In this document: piece after piece, positions 1 to 11,199 of the stretch | How positions within the stretch are numbered: the stretch's first letter is position 1 | How the letters are laid out: each line of letters opens with the position of its first letter | Assembly: GCA_036898135.1 (NCBI GenBank) | Contig: CM072516.1 | Location: forward strand, 23,508,244-23,572,243 | Direction of reading: 5' to 3' | Length of the DNA: 64,000 bases | Source of the DNA: Oncomelania hupensis | Lineage: Eukaryota; Mollusca; Gastropoda; Littorinimorpha; Pomatiopsidae | Position numbers and translations under genes: made by a program | Notes under the pieces: generated by a model | The model's database searches: none | Told to the model about the DNA's origin: nothing | What the model saw: only the letters and a program-made list of their open reading frames with translations

Positions 1-822
1 CCAGTGCTCTGAAATAAAATTTATAATTACTTCCCTACATGCTTTACACTGCATCATCAGAACACTACATCTTTAAAACAAAAACAGATGATTTTAAATT
101 GTATTTAACTGAGGATAACGTAACCTGACTATAAATCAGATGTTAATCTTCATGCATTCTTTCCTCGTGTGTCGCGCCATGTTGTTTACATGGAAACGAT
201 GAGCTATTGGTTGAGCAAGTTACGTGGGGTTATCGCGTTGTGTTTAGAGAACCGTGTACAGTGTTCTTTCATTAAATCAATATTACACTCTAAATACACC
301 TCGAATGTGAAGGACTCGAACAAAAATAAACACATTTTATTAATAGTTACTATTATTAAGTTTGAAACATTGTCCTATCAGCAAATGGCATTTTCGTTTA
401 ATAATATACGTTACGATTATGTTAGCAGCCGACAACATTCCTTTCTGAGCCTGAACCAATCATTAGTCCCCAAAACGAGCACGTGGTCAATAGCTCATGA
501 ATATTGATTAGCCTATCCAGACAAGACTCGACAAATCTAGGCCTTCTAATATACATAATTACAAAACGAAATAACAAAATTATACAACAATCTAATACAA
601 ATTATACAATATTCTAAAACAACAAAATTCCGAATCAATAAGAAAAAAAATAAAAGCACAAGCCAACATTTACTCCCTGTTTTGCAATTTTCACAGACAA
701 ATGCACGAACTTTCGTTTTCCCATGACATGGTTATAATGTTTCAAAAACACGTATTTTTGCACAAATCACTTCCAAGGTCTATTGATAAGTTTGATCTGA
801 AACATTCAGTTACTCTTTCTGT
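1..822. other. Non-coding AT-rich stretch
   Basis: I see no supportable gene here. A short open frame at 169-507 on the plus strand has no recognisable domain and looks like chance. The stretch lies downstream (minus-strand sense) of the L1-ORF1-like gene, where a LINE would carry its ORF2, but no endonuclease or reverse transcriptase similarity is visible. Confidence 0.5.
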
Positions 823-1491
823 TCACACTGCAGTCCATTTTCCATTTGTTTTTTCCTCCAGTCTAATTTCTTGACCCCTTTCCGTCACTCTTAATATTCT
901 GGCACTGTTTTCATGTTTCATTTCTTTCATTGTTTTTTGCAAAGCTACACGTTTATCCCGCAGAGGTTTCGGGAGGTCTGTTCTGACTGTAACTCTACGA
1001 TTCTTTCCTTTGAGCCTGCCGAGTGATCGTAGTACTTTATCCCTGTCTTGAAACTTCACAAACCGAACGATACACGGCTGACCCGTACCTCCTCTGCTGG
1101 GTAGTGGATGACAGTGATGAAAAAGCATGGTCCCCGCCGCGTCTCCCATTTCCAAGTCATCCCGCAGAAAGGCTCGCACTCTGTCCTCTACGTTGTCATT
1201 TCTCAGGATTCCCAAGCCAAAGAATAAGAGATTGTATTTCCTGGTGTGGAATTCTGCTTCAATCAACTTCTTCTCCATTTCTCTTAGTTTAGCTGCGGTT
1301 TTCTGCTCTAAATCAGAAAGTCTCTCGTCATACTGGGTCATGGCGTCGGTAATCTCATTGAAGCGTGCCGACAGTCGGTCTTCCATTTTCTTCGCCCAGA
1401 GCGGTTGCTCATCGTTAGGATTGATATAATCCGTTATTTTCTGAACTGGGTTGTTATGGCTATCTTTAGACGAATCCTTCTTTGGTGGCAT
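823..1491 (-). CDS. L1 ORF1p-like (Transposase_22) protein, 222 aa
   Basis: An uninterrupted minus-strand frame of 222 codons if translation starts at the ATG at 1489-1491 (protein begins MPPKKDSSKD). An in-frame upstream ATG at 1608 would add 39 residues, but the lysine-rich start at 1491 is the more typical beginning for this family. What can be seen is a basic and polar N-terminus, a predicted coiled coil at about residues 30-85 (heptad spacing through MEDRLSARFNEITDAM and LSDLEQKTAAKLREMEKKL), an RRM-like segment starting NLLFFGL, and a basic C-terminal segment (KNRRVTVRTDLPKPLRDKR). This order of coiled coil, RRM and CTD is that of LINE-1 ORF1p, an RNA-binding trimeric chaperone of the retrotransposition particle. 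No ORF2 follows within 800 bp, so this is either a truncated element or a stand-alone ORF1-derived gene. Confidence 0.7.
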   Translation of the reverse strand: MPPKKDSSKDSHNNPVQKITDYINPNDEQPLWAKKMEDRLSARFNEITDAMTQYDERLSDLEQKTAAKLREMEKKLIEAEFHTRKYNLLFFGLGILRNDNVEDRVRAFLRDDLEMGDAAGTMLFHHCHPLPSRGGTGQPCIVRFVKFQDRDKVLRSLGRLKGKNRRVTVRTDLPKPLRDKRVALQKTMKEMKHENSARILRVTERGQEIRLEEKTNGKWTAV

Positions 1492-1608
1492 GGCGTATAC
1501 GTGTCGATGCTTCACGATTTTGTTTAGCTGCTTCCTCACGTCGTTCCTATCAGCGCGCCATATCAACCGGAAGTTCCCCACGAAGAACGCTTTTACCGAA
1601 GGAAACAA

Positions 1609-2081
1609 AAATTCCCGGCCAGAGTTGTTCTTATTTATTTCTTAAAACTTTACGGATACAACGAACACGGTTACAACGTAGCTTCGCTTATACTGAATGT
1701 ATTTTCTTATCCCAGACACGAAAACATCACAAATGACGTAAATTCGCGGAAATGAAGTATAAACACAGTTCTTTTTTTGCAGAAATGTTGACGTCATTCA
1801 GTTGTCTGTAGAAAGAAGCACATGCTTTATGGTCACGTTTTTTCTTAATTCCTTGGTAAAGACATCATTTTGCAAAGTACTATCAAAGGGCATGCCATTT
1901 TTAGATCTGGCAGAAAGTGACAGGCCTAGCGACTTCAATGTATTCTTTTTTGTTGTTGGCACCTAGAAATATCTCACAGGTAGAGGAAAGTAATAATATT
2001 TTTTTATACCACAAAACCAAACTTAAAGCATATCCAAGCGCTCGCACACATACACACATACGCTCGCAATGATAAATATTT
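1609..2081. other. No gene seen
   Basis: AT-rich sequence upstream (minus-strand sense) of the ORF1-like gene. Nothing recognisable apart from short CA runs near 2045-2065. Confidence 0.4.
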
Positions 2082-2258
2082 AAACAATGTGGTAAAAACA
2101 TTATGACATAAAGTAGTTAAAACAGTTAAACATCGTAAGAAATAATACAAACATCACATCTAACAAGGATTTGACAATGCGGTACAACATTATGAGATAA
2201 AACATGTTAAGTATAGTAAGCATCGTAAGAAATAATAATAAACATCACATCTAAGTAT
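2082..2258 (+). repeat. Tandem duplication, about 90-bp period
   Basis: Two diverged copies of a ~90-bp unit lie head to tail. The landmark CATCGTAAGAAATAATA occurs at 2131 and again at 2221, followed in both by AACATCACATCTAA. The preceding part (CAATG.GGTA...AACATTATGA.ATAAA) is also repeated. No coding content. Confidence 0.6.
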
Positions 2259-2617
2259 AAAAAGGCATTTTTACAGAGAGACACACATAAATATATATAC
2301 ATACATATGTACACACACGCACGCACACACACATACATACAAACAAAACAAAGAAGGACACCAGCATTAAGAATAAATAATAACGCAATGACAAAAATTG
2401 CTCAAAGTTTAAAGTACCACTTAGTGACACATGGAAACAAAAGTAATATGAAAGTAATAAAAACACTATCCAAAAGTCCATAAGAACTTTTTTTTAAAAC
2501 CAGAGTGACAGTTAACTAAAATTAATTAAAAACCATACAGTGCAAATCCCAATAAACAATTAAAAAAACCGTGTATGGGCAATAAAGCACGAACATTCCA
2601 CAAAAGACACTGATGGA

Positions 2618-2650
<33 letters not shown>

Positions 2651-2937
2651 CAATATTCAATCACTCACTCACACACTGACTGTTCTGTTTTTGCAAAGGC
2701 AAAACTGAGCATGTGCCGTGAGGAATGTATGGTTTGGGAGTTGTCTGGGAAGCACAAGGTGTCGTTAACCTACCCTCAATCATCCGTTGTTTTAAGGAAA
2801 GATTAATCGATTGTGCAAGAAAAAAAAAGTCACTCGTCATTGATGTCACATGGTTTGTACAATATGTACACTAACTATAATCAGCCACTTTCTTTGTGTC
2901 AGTATATATTTTCCAGTAAAGAACATTTTTATACGAA
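2259..2937. other. No gene seen; short CA tracts
   Basis: AT-rich sequence with CA-rich tracts around 2305-2345 and 2619-2652. The minus-strand open frames here are low-complexity translations of those tracts. Confidence 0.4.
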
Positions 2938-3240
2938 GACAATAAGGTCGTTTTAGAATTGGTATGTCTAAATTAAATTGTCACTTTCTTCAGTACATGC
3001 CTATTGCAGAAGATAAAAAAAGCTTGTCCATTTTGTCAGACAGTCGATGAAACTGAGGTTCACTTTTTTTTAGTAGTATGTCCACTGCACCATGGAATTA
3101 TAAATTAATTAATTCCTGCAAAGTATCATAATCATCCTTGTTTGTCAAGGTTCCCGTCTGTTGTTGTCATTTCCAGTTTCAGCAGTTTCAACAACCTTGC
3201 TGTATTTGTGTATATAAAGCCCTTAATTTGCGAGAAAGAG
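2938..3240 (+). pseudogene. LINE C-terminal zinc-knuckle remnant
   Basis: The plus strand encodes a decayed C-terminal segment of a non-LTR retrotransposon polyprotein. In one frame it reads ACPFCQTVDETEVHFFLVCP, matching the Cys-x2-Cys...His...Cys pattern found after the reverse transcriptase in many LINEs, and then a hydrophobic tail (NLAVFVYIKPLICE). A stop and at least one frameshift break it. The clade cannot be assigned from so little. Confidence 0.5.
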
Positions 3241-3349
3241 TTATGAACCAAAATGGCTGAATGTTAATAGAGTGCTTGTAGTGTTATGCATCATGTATGC
3301 CTGTTTACTTTGTTGTATTTATTTGCTTATTCTATTTGTTTTGGCCCAC

Positions 3350-3700
3350 TCATTGTAACGGGCCGGTGGTCAATACAATAAACCATTCTGACTTCTGACT
3401 GATTGTTCGGGATCTAAAAATATATGGTAAAAAGGTAGGTTTTGAGGTTATTTTTTTGAAAACGGTAAAAAACTGGTGGGAGTGCCAGAGGTTGGAGGGC
3501 AGAGAGTTCCAAAGAGTTGGGGCAAACACATAGAAAGATCTCCTGCCAAAGGAGAAAAGAGCTGCATCTTGTGAACGGAGTGGTCGAGCAGGTTGGTAGG
3601 GACAGTGAAGTTGTGAAAGACATGACGGACAGGAATCAGTGTGCAGACAGTGAAAGCAAAGAGGAATGTGTAGTTTCTGAAAAAATACACAACGTTGCAT
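3350..3700 (-). pseudogene. CR1/L2-like LINE 3' coding remnant
   Basis: The minus-strand frame carries the hallmark C-terminus of CR1/L2-type LINE polyproteins: PARPLRSQDAALFSFGRRSF, then a VFAPTLWNSLPSNLWHS segment and a final FKKITSKPTF. The family pattern is LRS...(x)n..APxLWNSLPxxLRxS..FKxxLKTxLF. Upstream frames (3700-3810) contain a shifted continuation, so the copy is frameshifted. The 3' side runs through an AT-rich UTR ending near 3350. Confidence 0.6.
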
Positions 3701-3810
3701 GTTACTGTCTCCTTACTCAGATACACTTTGAACAAAGAAAAGGCGTGACTCATAACCTCCATTATTGTCACTGAGACTATTAACTGTTTTCCCAAGGCTA
3801 ATAGAAGCAT

Positions 3811-4151
3811 TCACTTTTAGAAGAAAAAACAAACACAATACAACCGATAAGATTTTACTGCCAGAGTTGACAATTGCTGGTCGTGCATCTTTCACACAGA
3901 CACAATGAATCCACTGGAAAATAGTTCGGAACCCGTCAAAACGATTGCCGAGAACGATCATTTGCAAGGCGAGAAGATTGTTTTTAAAAACAAAAGCATG
4001 TGATTAACGGGTTTCGTTCTTTGAGGTCCAATCTGAAACGATTCTCGTCCGGGGCCGACGGATTCGCCTCTTTGTCACTTTGGCACAGACAAGCAGATCG
4101 TCTCCTAAGGGTTAGATCATGGCGGCAAAATGGAAATGAATTCAGCTCACT
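3811..4151. other. No gene seen
   Basis: Apparently unique sequence with short open frames on both strands (for example 4000-4200 plus) that lack recognisable motifs. Confidence 0.35.
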
Positions 4152-4189
4152 CACAGAGTATAACATTAAAGTTAATGTTATACTCTGTG
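4152..4189. repeat. Perfect 16-bp hairpin
   Basis: CACAGAGTATAACATT is followed by a 6-nt loop (AAAGTT) and its exact reverse complement. The arms are 4152-4167 and 4174-4189. It could be a palindromic transposon footprint or a structured RNA. No neighbouring gene supports either. Confidence 0.7.
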
Positions 4190-4401
4190 GCTCACTCTAA
4201 TAGAGAACTTGAAATAATGTTGCAGGCGGGAGCGCATCCACACAAGAGAAAACTAATATACAGCCTAGGAATTTGACATTCCACCATCAACGCTAAGCAC
4301 CTTCTCTTAGAATACAGGATACAGACTATCCAGTGAAATCATAGACCAGGAATATATAGACCGCGCAGTGACGCCATTGGTGTGATGACGCGTCAAGAGT
4401 T

Positions 4402-4612
4402 ATGCGACTTGATTGTAACATGTGTGAAAAGGCCTGCTTCACAGAGCGAAGATCTGATGGAGAGGGGGAAAAAAATCGCAGGAGCAGTTACGGTGACCAC
4501 TGTGCAACTTTGAACTGCACAAATGCACGATTAAAGGCTGCATGCAAGGGGAAGAGTTTTTTTTTCGTTTCCCAAAGGAAGAAGAACGGTTAAGTTCTTG
4601 AAGAAATTGTAG
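4402..4612 (+). pseudogene. THAP-domain exon remnant, frameshifted
   Basis: The plus strand encodes a THAP-like zinc-finger start: DHCATLNCTNARLK shows the Cys-x4/5-Cys pair typical of THAP domains, and the expected FRFPKEEERL follows in another frame. The frame changes inside a run of nine T at 4557-4565, which points to a homopolymer indel (a mutation or a sequencing error). The same HC.xxNCTN...FPKE pattern appears in the P-element-like transposon at 30.4 kb, so this is probably a remnant of a related P element. No P-type terminal inverted repeat was found around it. Confidence 0.5.
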
Positions 4613-5072
4613 ATCTATTCTGACAGACAAGAATCATGATATGAATGAATTATGATGACCAAGACCTGTCAATGAATGGTTGTCAATAATACAAGACGGA
4701 TTGGAACTAAGGTGATGTTCGTGTAAGAAACGGTTTGGATTAGCCCAAGGAATTAATAAAGGTTGTGTGTAGGGTTAGTACTTAGTGATAATTAACTTGA
4801 ATTTAGTTCAGTATCAATAAAAAGTACGCCTACTCACTACTGTCATTGTCAGTGTCAATAAGCCACAGTAGAACTAAAAAGGGGTGCCCTCTGGCCGTTT
4901 TGCTGTCATGTATCATCCTCTGTCTAGATCTAGATTTAAAACGATTCTGGTGCACTGCAAAGTCTTGGTATAAACGTGATTAATGTGATGTTTGTTAAGT
5001 AACCCAACTTGATTTGCCGCACTAATTAGCTCACTATTGTCATGTTCTCTGCAATTGTTAACTCCAAGGCTA

Positions 5073-5075
<3 letters not shown>
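4613..5075. other. No gene seen
   Basis: AT-rich sequence with no coding, repeat or RNA signal that I can support. Confidence 0.35.

Positions 5076-5103
<28 letters not shown>
5076..5103 (+). repeat. Poly(A) tract, 28 nt
   Basis: Uninterrupted A run. It may be the 3' end of an old retroposed sequence, but no recognisable body lies directly 5' of it. Confidence 0.8.
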
Positions 5104-5106
<3 letters not shown>

Positions 5107-5369
5107 ATTGTAAAGACAGTATGAGAAAAGCAAAATTTCAGCGGCTTGTTATTTGCTGTCCACAGAACTGTGTCTGTAATTCCTCAACTTCGTATCCTGT
5201 TATAATTAAATGAGGTTGTGGCAGAATATTCTAATATAAAATACAGATGCCAACCTTTTATTTTGTCACAAGACTCACTGAATGTATTGTCAATTTGAAT
5301 GAAATATATAGGGTTGATTGCAGGATGGTTTCATTTGTGATCACAGAAAGTTGCCTTCCTTTTTTTAAA

Positions 5370-5371
<2 letters not shown>

Positions 5372-5457
<86 letters not shown>
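5372..5457 (+). repeat. (GA)n microsatellite
   Basis: About 42 uninterrupted GA dinucleotides. The overlapping open frame of alternating Arg-Glu is an artefact of this repeat. Confidence 0.95.
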
Positions 5458-5459
<2 letters not shown>

Positions 5460-5620
5460 CTGACTGAGAGAGAGTATAATTATTACGTACCCTAATTATT
5501 ATGTTGAAATCAATCGAAGCATATTTTTGTAAATAAATGAATTTCCGTGTTCACAACTAGATTTACGTTTCGAATTAGTCAATATCTTTATTTATATTTC
5601 GATCTCCATCTCTTTCTATA

Positions 5621-5670
<50 letters not shown>
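5621..5670 (+). repeat. (CA)n microsatellite
   Basis: About 24 CA dinucleotides. Confidence 0.95.
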
Positions 5671-5673
<3 letters not shown>

Positions 5674-6264
5674 TTATACACACTAAAACTGCCAATCAAT
5701 CCGTATGCTGTATAACCCCATACGGAACAAAAAATAAATTACGCATGTATGACACATATTCTAGACTAGTGTGTGTGTTTTTTTAAAAATATTATTATTA
5801 TTTTTATTTTAACTCAATTTATCTTATACATACTGTTTATTTCAAGCAACAAAACAATGCAAAAGCCACCTATATCACGGGTTACAGTTTAGGAAGCGCT
5901 CATAACACCCTTACGGTCAAGAGGCAGCAAGTCATGAAAAAAATAAACAGATGTGCATTAAAAAAAATTTCTCAAATTTGAAAAGCCTTATTTCAAACAT
6001 TTTCAACAGCAAAAGGTGAAAATCGCGGTCTAAAACATTTTTTTTAAATGTAATTAAAAACCCCCATATATAGACAAGAGACTAAGAACCGAAAGCAAGC
6101 CCATGTGAGGTTGAAGGGACGTAACTCCTCCACCGTACATCACTTCTCATAGAGGCGATATCGCGAAGTGATCTCTCTCTTCTTCCTTTCTCTCTGGTGA
6201 AATGAAAACAGTTACATTGCATACTGAAAATTGCCCCCATGTGCACACTTCCGAGCACAAGGGG
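5671..6264. other. No gene seen
   Basis: AT-rich sequence with several T and A homopolymers. No coding signal. Confidence 0.35.
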
Positions 6265-6282
6265 CTAAATCAATCAATCAAT

Positions 6283-6334
<52 letters not shown>
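6265..6334 (+). repeat. (AATC)n followed by (CT)n
   Basis: A short tetranucleotide run CAATCAATCAATCAAT passes directly into about 28 CT dinucleotides. Confidence 0.9.
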
Positions 6335-6336
<2 letters not shown>

Positions 6337-6429
6337 CTCTCTTATCTGGCAAAACTCTTCTAAAATCAACCCATTTTGCTATAACATGACGAGAATACAA
6401 TTTGACGTGTTCTGGGCTGTAAATCTTAC

Positions 6430-6584
6430 ATCAAAACCTCGTTTTAGAATCACTACGGATATAACGAATACAAAGACACAATTCGACTACTAACCGTCGA
6501 CTACACCGAGTACAACAAACTTCGGGTATAACAAAGGGAAACACATTTTCCCCTTAACTTCGTTGTAAGCGTGCTCGACTGTAA
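6430..6584. mobile_element. Possible Tigger/pogo-like MITE fragment
   Basis: The reverse complement of the right end begins CAGTCGAGCACGCTTACAAC. The interior is built of ATAACGAA and GTATAACAAAG type motifs, as is usual for pogo/Tigger-derived MITEs. A clear opposite terminus was not found, so the call rests on motif style and one end only. Confidence 0.35.
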
Positions 6585-6691
6585 ATAGCCTAATAAATGT
6601 GTCAAGGGTGAGGTTGATCCTCGCAGAGCGATGAAACGTGAAATCCAGGCTTTAACTGTATAGGAATAGGATCTTGAACCTTTTGAACATC

Positions 6692-6914
6692 GAGGTTGAA
6701 CGTTTACACCCACCATTGGCGATATGGCAGACGGGGATAACCATCCCAAGGAAAGAAGGGTAGGTACCTAAATCAACACTGAACCACCAGAGCAATCATA
6801 CTGCTAAAATGGACAGTGAAAAATGGCCACTTTTTATTTCGCCCACCACGGGATTCGAACCTGGGTCATCGGTGTGCCAGGCGAACGCTCTACCACTTGA
6901 TCTACGGCGGTGGG
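6692..6914 (-). mobile_element. tRNA-derived SINE, copy 1
   Basis: On the minus strand the element starts with a tRNA-like head (6838-6914). Box A is in GTAGATCAAGTGGTAGAGCG and box B is GGTTCGAATCC, the two internal RNA polymerase III promoter elements of tRNA genes and tRNA-derived SINEs. A ~145-bp unrelated body follows, ending near GAGGTTGAACG on the plus strand. Copy 2 at 39681-39903 matches along its whole length, including the body, which shows this is a dispersed SINE and not a functional tRNA gene. Confidence 0.85.
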
Positions 6915-7188
6915 ACGTTGGTAGGTGTGATGATATTCTGGGGAAGATACGTTTATCTTACTAGGGGGTAAGACTTATTGATAGAGGGCGTTGGGCTACC
7001 ACTATCGATCGTTCTTTTACCAGAATTCCAGAGCGATGTGAGAGACAGATCACGGTGCTTGGTCACATAAAATTTATATTTGTTCTCGGGCTTTTTAGTA
7101 TCATTTGAGAAACGCTGATTACTAATCAAAAGACTAGATTATTATGTCTCAAGAGAAGAAAACTAATAGCTACACAACAATACAAATA

Positions 7189-7313
7189 CAGATAGAACAG
7201 AGCAGGAATGAAAAATAACAAATGTGAAAGACAGCGACAATGGGAATTTAAAGCACTAAATTTCCAGAAAGTGGGGATACTATTTATACTGAAACCCCCG
7301 GCACCCCAACGGA
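7189..7313 (-). mobile_element. Truncated copy of the ~560-bp SINE-like family
   Basis: Only the 5' ~125 bp (minus-strand sense) are present: the segment running from the conserved GTGCCGGGGGTTTCAGTATA to the AGAACAGAGCAGG region (plus-strand orientation). It is highly similar to the full copies at 8.6, 52.0 and 57.7 kb. The shared tail is missing. Confidence 0.8.
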
Positions 7314-8210
7314 TCCGGATGAATAAACTAGTTGCCAAAGTTGGTGTATCTTAACGGTAAATTAAGGGGATCTACTTTGACCACGCCCCCTCGACAGATC
7401 CTTTTTAACATTCACAGTGAGTATTGCCCCACTTCAAAAATAATCTCCCAACAAAAGTATACACATTTTGAATAAATCCCGTAGTTTTTGTACTTATTAA
7501 TAGGAGCGGCTAGCCAACATTCTGGAGCTAAAAATAGCACCTAACAAAGCTGGAAAGAGACAGAACCCCTTTTGTTTTAAAACTGCTCGGTAAGTTTTTT
7601 GTTGTTTTTTTTGGTTCTAGGTTGATGAAATACGCCCTACCGTACCCCTGAAACAAAAGACGCACTCTTCAAGGCATGTGATGATGCTGGACCTAAAGCA
7701 ACAACCATGTAATGTAAGGCTTGTGATTTACTCAGCAATAGGGTAAAAGGTCACACGGCTGTGGCCTTGATGTACCGTTAAAACAAGGGAAATCACTCCC
7801 TGTCAGAACAGAAATGGAAAATTCAAACTGTAGCGGTTGGTTTGAGCAACGAAAACCCGCTTTATCATTGTTTAATGTGATAGCAATGCCAGTTTTAAGG
7901 TAAACCCGGATCCGCTAAACTTAAACAAAGCCTTCGAATTGGGGCTTTTTAATGGACGCTTGTTTTACGAACCTAAGGTACAGACAATTAGTCTACAGGT
8001 TATAGGTTATTATATGAATAGCACAGTCACTTATGGTTTCGCTTACACAAGCAAAGCAGCTAGCATCGTCTTTATGTTTTGTAAAAACCAAATAGAAATC
8101 ATGTGTGGTTTATTTATTTATTTATTTATTTTTTTTTAAAAGGAATAGATGACTTGGTTTGTACGGATTGCCGAGGAGTGAGAGTTAGGATGGGAATAGG
8201 TAGAGTGGAT
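7314..8210. other. No gene seen
   Basis: AT-rich sequence with short unsupported open frames such as 7939-8139 on the plus strand. No domain or repeat signature identified. Confidence 0.35.
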
Positions 8211-8211
8211 G

Positions 8212-8238
<27 letters not shown>
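8211..8238 (+). repeat. Poly(G) tract, 28 nt
   Basis: Twenty-eight consecutive G, followed by CGCCCCCC, which could fold back on the G run. Homopolymer G of this length is rare and may be miscounted by the sequencing method. Confidence 0.85.
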
Positions 8239-8242
<4 letters not shown>

Positions 8243-8427
8243 CCCCAAATCAACACAATATCGTTAAAAGGACTGTTACACTACACTTGTAACTGATCGA
8301 AGCAGTAAACAACTGCCGTCAGGCTGTCGTAAAGGTTTTGTTTCCTCTGAAATAAGCTATGGAGAGAAAACAATAAACAAACAAACAAACAAGTGCAGAA
8401 CCCTAACGGGTGCAGAGTTCCTCGCGT

Positions 8428-8428
<1 letters not shown>

Positions 8429-8504
<76 letters not shown>
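8429..8504 (+). repeat. (CT)n microsatellite
   Basis: About 37 CT dinucleotides. Confidence 0.95.
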
Positions 8505-8505
<1 letters not shown>

Positions 8506-8601
8506 ACTAAATACCAAAATTTTTATACAAAATCCGTCCATTAATTTAAGTGTGCAAGATAAATAACTACATTAAATTACATTACATTACATTACATAAT
8601 T

Positions 8602-9159
8602 GTTGCTTTAGGTCCAGCGGACTCTTCCGAGCCAAATCAGGACCGGACAACCCCCAATCCGCATAAAAGATCTGCTGAAACAACCCTAGTGGGTAAACTG
8701 AGTGCCCTCCACCAGCCAGTCACTTTACAATAAAGACATCCCACGCAGGGGACGGCTGAGGCTTCACCCCAACTTATCGAACCCCCGTCTACAAAAACAA
8801 AATAGAATACAAACATCATTATAAATTATCAACAAAACACATACATATAAAATGCCTACATTGCTAAATAATAACATCATAGGAAGCCCTAGTGACCACC
8901 CAGCAGAAAGCGTCCAACACTCCCAAGCTGATCCAACAGACCTCATACACAAACAAGGAGTCTTGTCCCGGAAGAGTTTTCAAGAAAAAAGGTAGGAGAC
9001 TGGTCTAGCGAAGAAGACGATAGTATAGCAGATTGATAGAAAAGAGCAGGAATGAGAAAGAGCAAATGAGAAAGACAGCGACAGTGGGAATTTAAAGCAC
9101 TAAATTTCCAGAAAGTGGGGATACTATTTATACTGAAACCCCCGGCACCCCAACGGGGG
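8602..9159 (-). mobile_element. ~560-bp SINE-like element, copy a (full length)
   Basis: Minus-strand element. Its 5' part contains a TATAAATA box-like string shortly after GTGCCGGGGG, and its 3' end is the tail GGTCCTGATTTGGCTC...GTCCGCTGGACC followed by simple-sequence (ATGTA-type) repeats next to 8575-8600. Full or partial copies occur at 7.2, 35.8, 46.9, 52.0 and 57.7 kb. Box A and box B are not evident, so it may be a LINE-derived non-autonomous element and not a classical Pol III SINE. A ~104-codon frame that is open in copy d (57745-58059) is broken here. Confidence 0.8.
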
Positions 9160-9260
9160 TAGATAAATAACTAAATGAAAAGAAAAATATTACGTCACCA
9201 CTATGACCTCACTCGAACGCATCTGTACGCTCTCATTACATAAAAAGTTTACAAGAAATG

Positions 9261-9261
9261 T

Positions 9262-9301
<40 letters not shown>
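9261..9301 (+). repeat. (GTT)n microsatellite
   Basis: About 13 GTT units. Confidence 0.9.
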
Positions 9302-9304
<3 letters not shown>

Positions 9305-9588
9305 AAGGTGACGACATCATGATTACCTCACTAGATTTGCATAATCTTGGTTTTAGGTAAAGTCTACATGTAAGCATATACCGAATTTGAACCAAATCCC
9401 TCCAGTTGTTTGGGAGAAAATAGAATTAGAAAAAAAATTATGAGGGTTACCATGATGACGTCTACGATGACGTCATTCAATATACCATATTTTCTCCTTA
9501 AGGTTTAAAAAAAGGTAAATTAAAAAATTTCTTTAAAAAAATACGTTACGATGATTACTTCATTCGATTTGCACAACTTTGGTTTTAC

Positions 9589-10320
<732 letters not shown>

Positions 10321-10336
10321 GACAGACAGACAGACA

Positions 10337-10379
<43 letters not shown>
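10321..10379 (+). repeat. (GACA)n and (CA)n microsatellite
   Basis: A short GACA-type run passes into about 20 CA dinucleotides. Confidence 0.9.
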
Positions 10380-10380
<1 letters not shown>

Positions 10381-10637
10381 ACGATAATGCACCTAAACAA
10401 ATACAGACAGTGATACCGACTTCTTTATTTTGTGCATATGAAAGGAACTTGGAAGATAATGTACCAATATTGACAAAGAAACAAACCAATCAAACAAACC
10501 AAACCAATCAACCCCCCAAACATCCTACCTATATATTCTACCAATGCTAAATAACTGAAAGAAAGCCAGTACTTACGTTCACTTTCCAGTAGGATTGATG
10601 CGATAGATAGTGTCCATTTCTACATGTGATATATACA

Positions 10638-10755
10638 CGTTGGTGATCACTTGACAGAGAGATCTAACATTAGAGACAGACAGTTTTAGGAAAACTCATC
10701 TATTCCTGAAACTGTCTGTCTTTAATGTTAGATCTCTGTCAAGTGATCATCAACG
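10638..10755. repeat. Inverted repeat, ~53-bp arms
   Basis: The left arm (10638-10691) and right arm (10704-10755) are reverse complements with about three mismatches and one 2-bp indel, around a 12-nt loop. Shared core: TGATCACTTGACAG and AGATCTAACATTA. Likely a small foldback or MITE. No target duplication was recognised. Confidence 0.8.
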
Positions 10756-11021
10756 CGTTCTGTTTTCACAGACATTAATTAATTACTAATAAATTTTTTA
10801 ATGCAATGAAAAAGAGAGAAGATAAAACAAGCCAATCAGTCTTTATATAAACACCAAGCTTTCAATTCGAGTTTATAAACAACTTTGATTTTGTTTAAAA
10901 AAAATTATTTATCATTATCATTATAGGACTGTAAACCTATTGGACTGAAGTTAAGTGTTTCCAACAGAAGTTACACATCTTAGTGTCTTACGCAAAGTAC
11001 CAGTTATGTAAGACTAAGCGT

Positions 11022-11151
11022 AGCAGGCGCTTGTATCTGGATACACGAGCGACTATGCCTGTTACACATCTCCTTTTGGTTATCCAGATAACCAAAGGGA
11101 GACGCGTCACAGGCATAGGTGCTCGCGTATCCCGATACAAGCGCCTGTGGC
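11022..11151. repeat. Inverted repeat, ~62-bp arms
   Basis: The arms at 11022-11083 and 11087-11151 are near-complementary around a tiny loop inside TTGGTTATCCAGATAACCAA. The core CAGGCGCTTGTAT...TATGCCTGT is related to the small hairpin at 17660-17702. The palindrome makes near-identical open frames on both strands (10983-11222 plus, 10988-11200 minus); neither is likely to be a gene. Confidence 0.8.
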
Positions 11152-11199
11152 AGGAAGATTCGGCTCCCAACCACAGAAATAATATTTTACGAAGTGTCA

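Noticed and set aside
5247..5495. Open frames through (GA)n and (CT)n tracts, here and at 9.5, 14.3 and 31.3 kb
   Set aside because: Alternating Arg-Glu or Leu-Ser strings are direct translations of dinucleotide repeats and have no other coding evidence.
6838..6914. Functional tRNA gene
   Set aside because: The tRNA-like head is joined to a body shared with a second copy at 39.7 kb, and the cloverleaf is not clean; it is a SINE.
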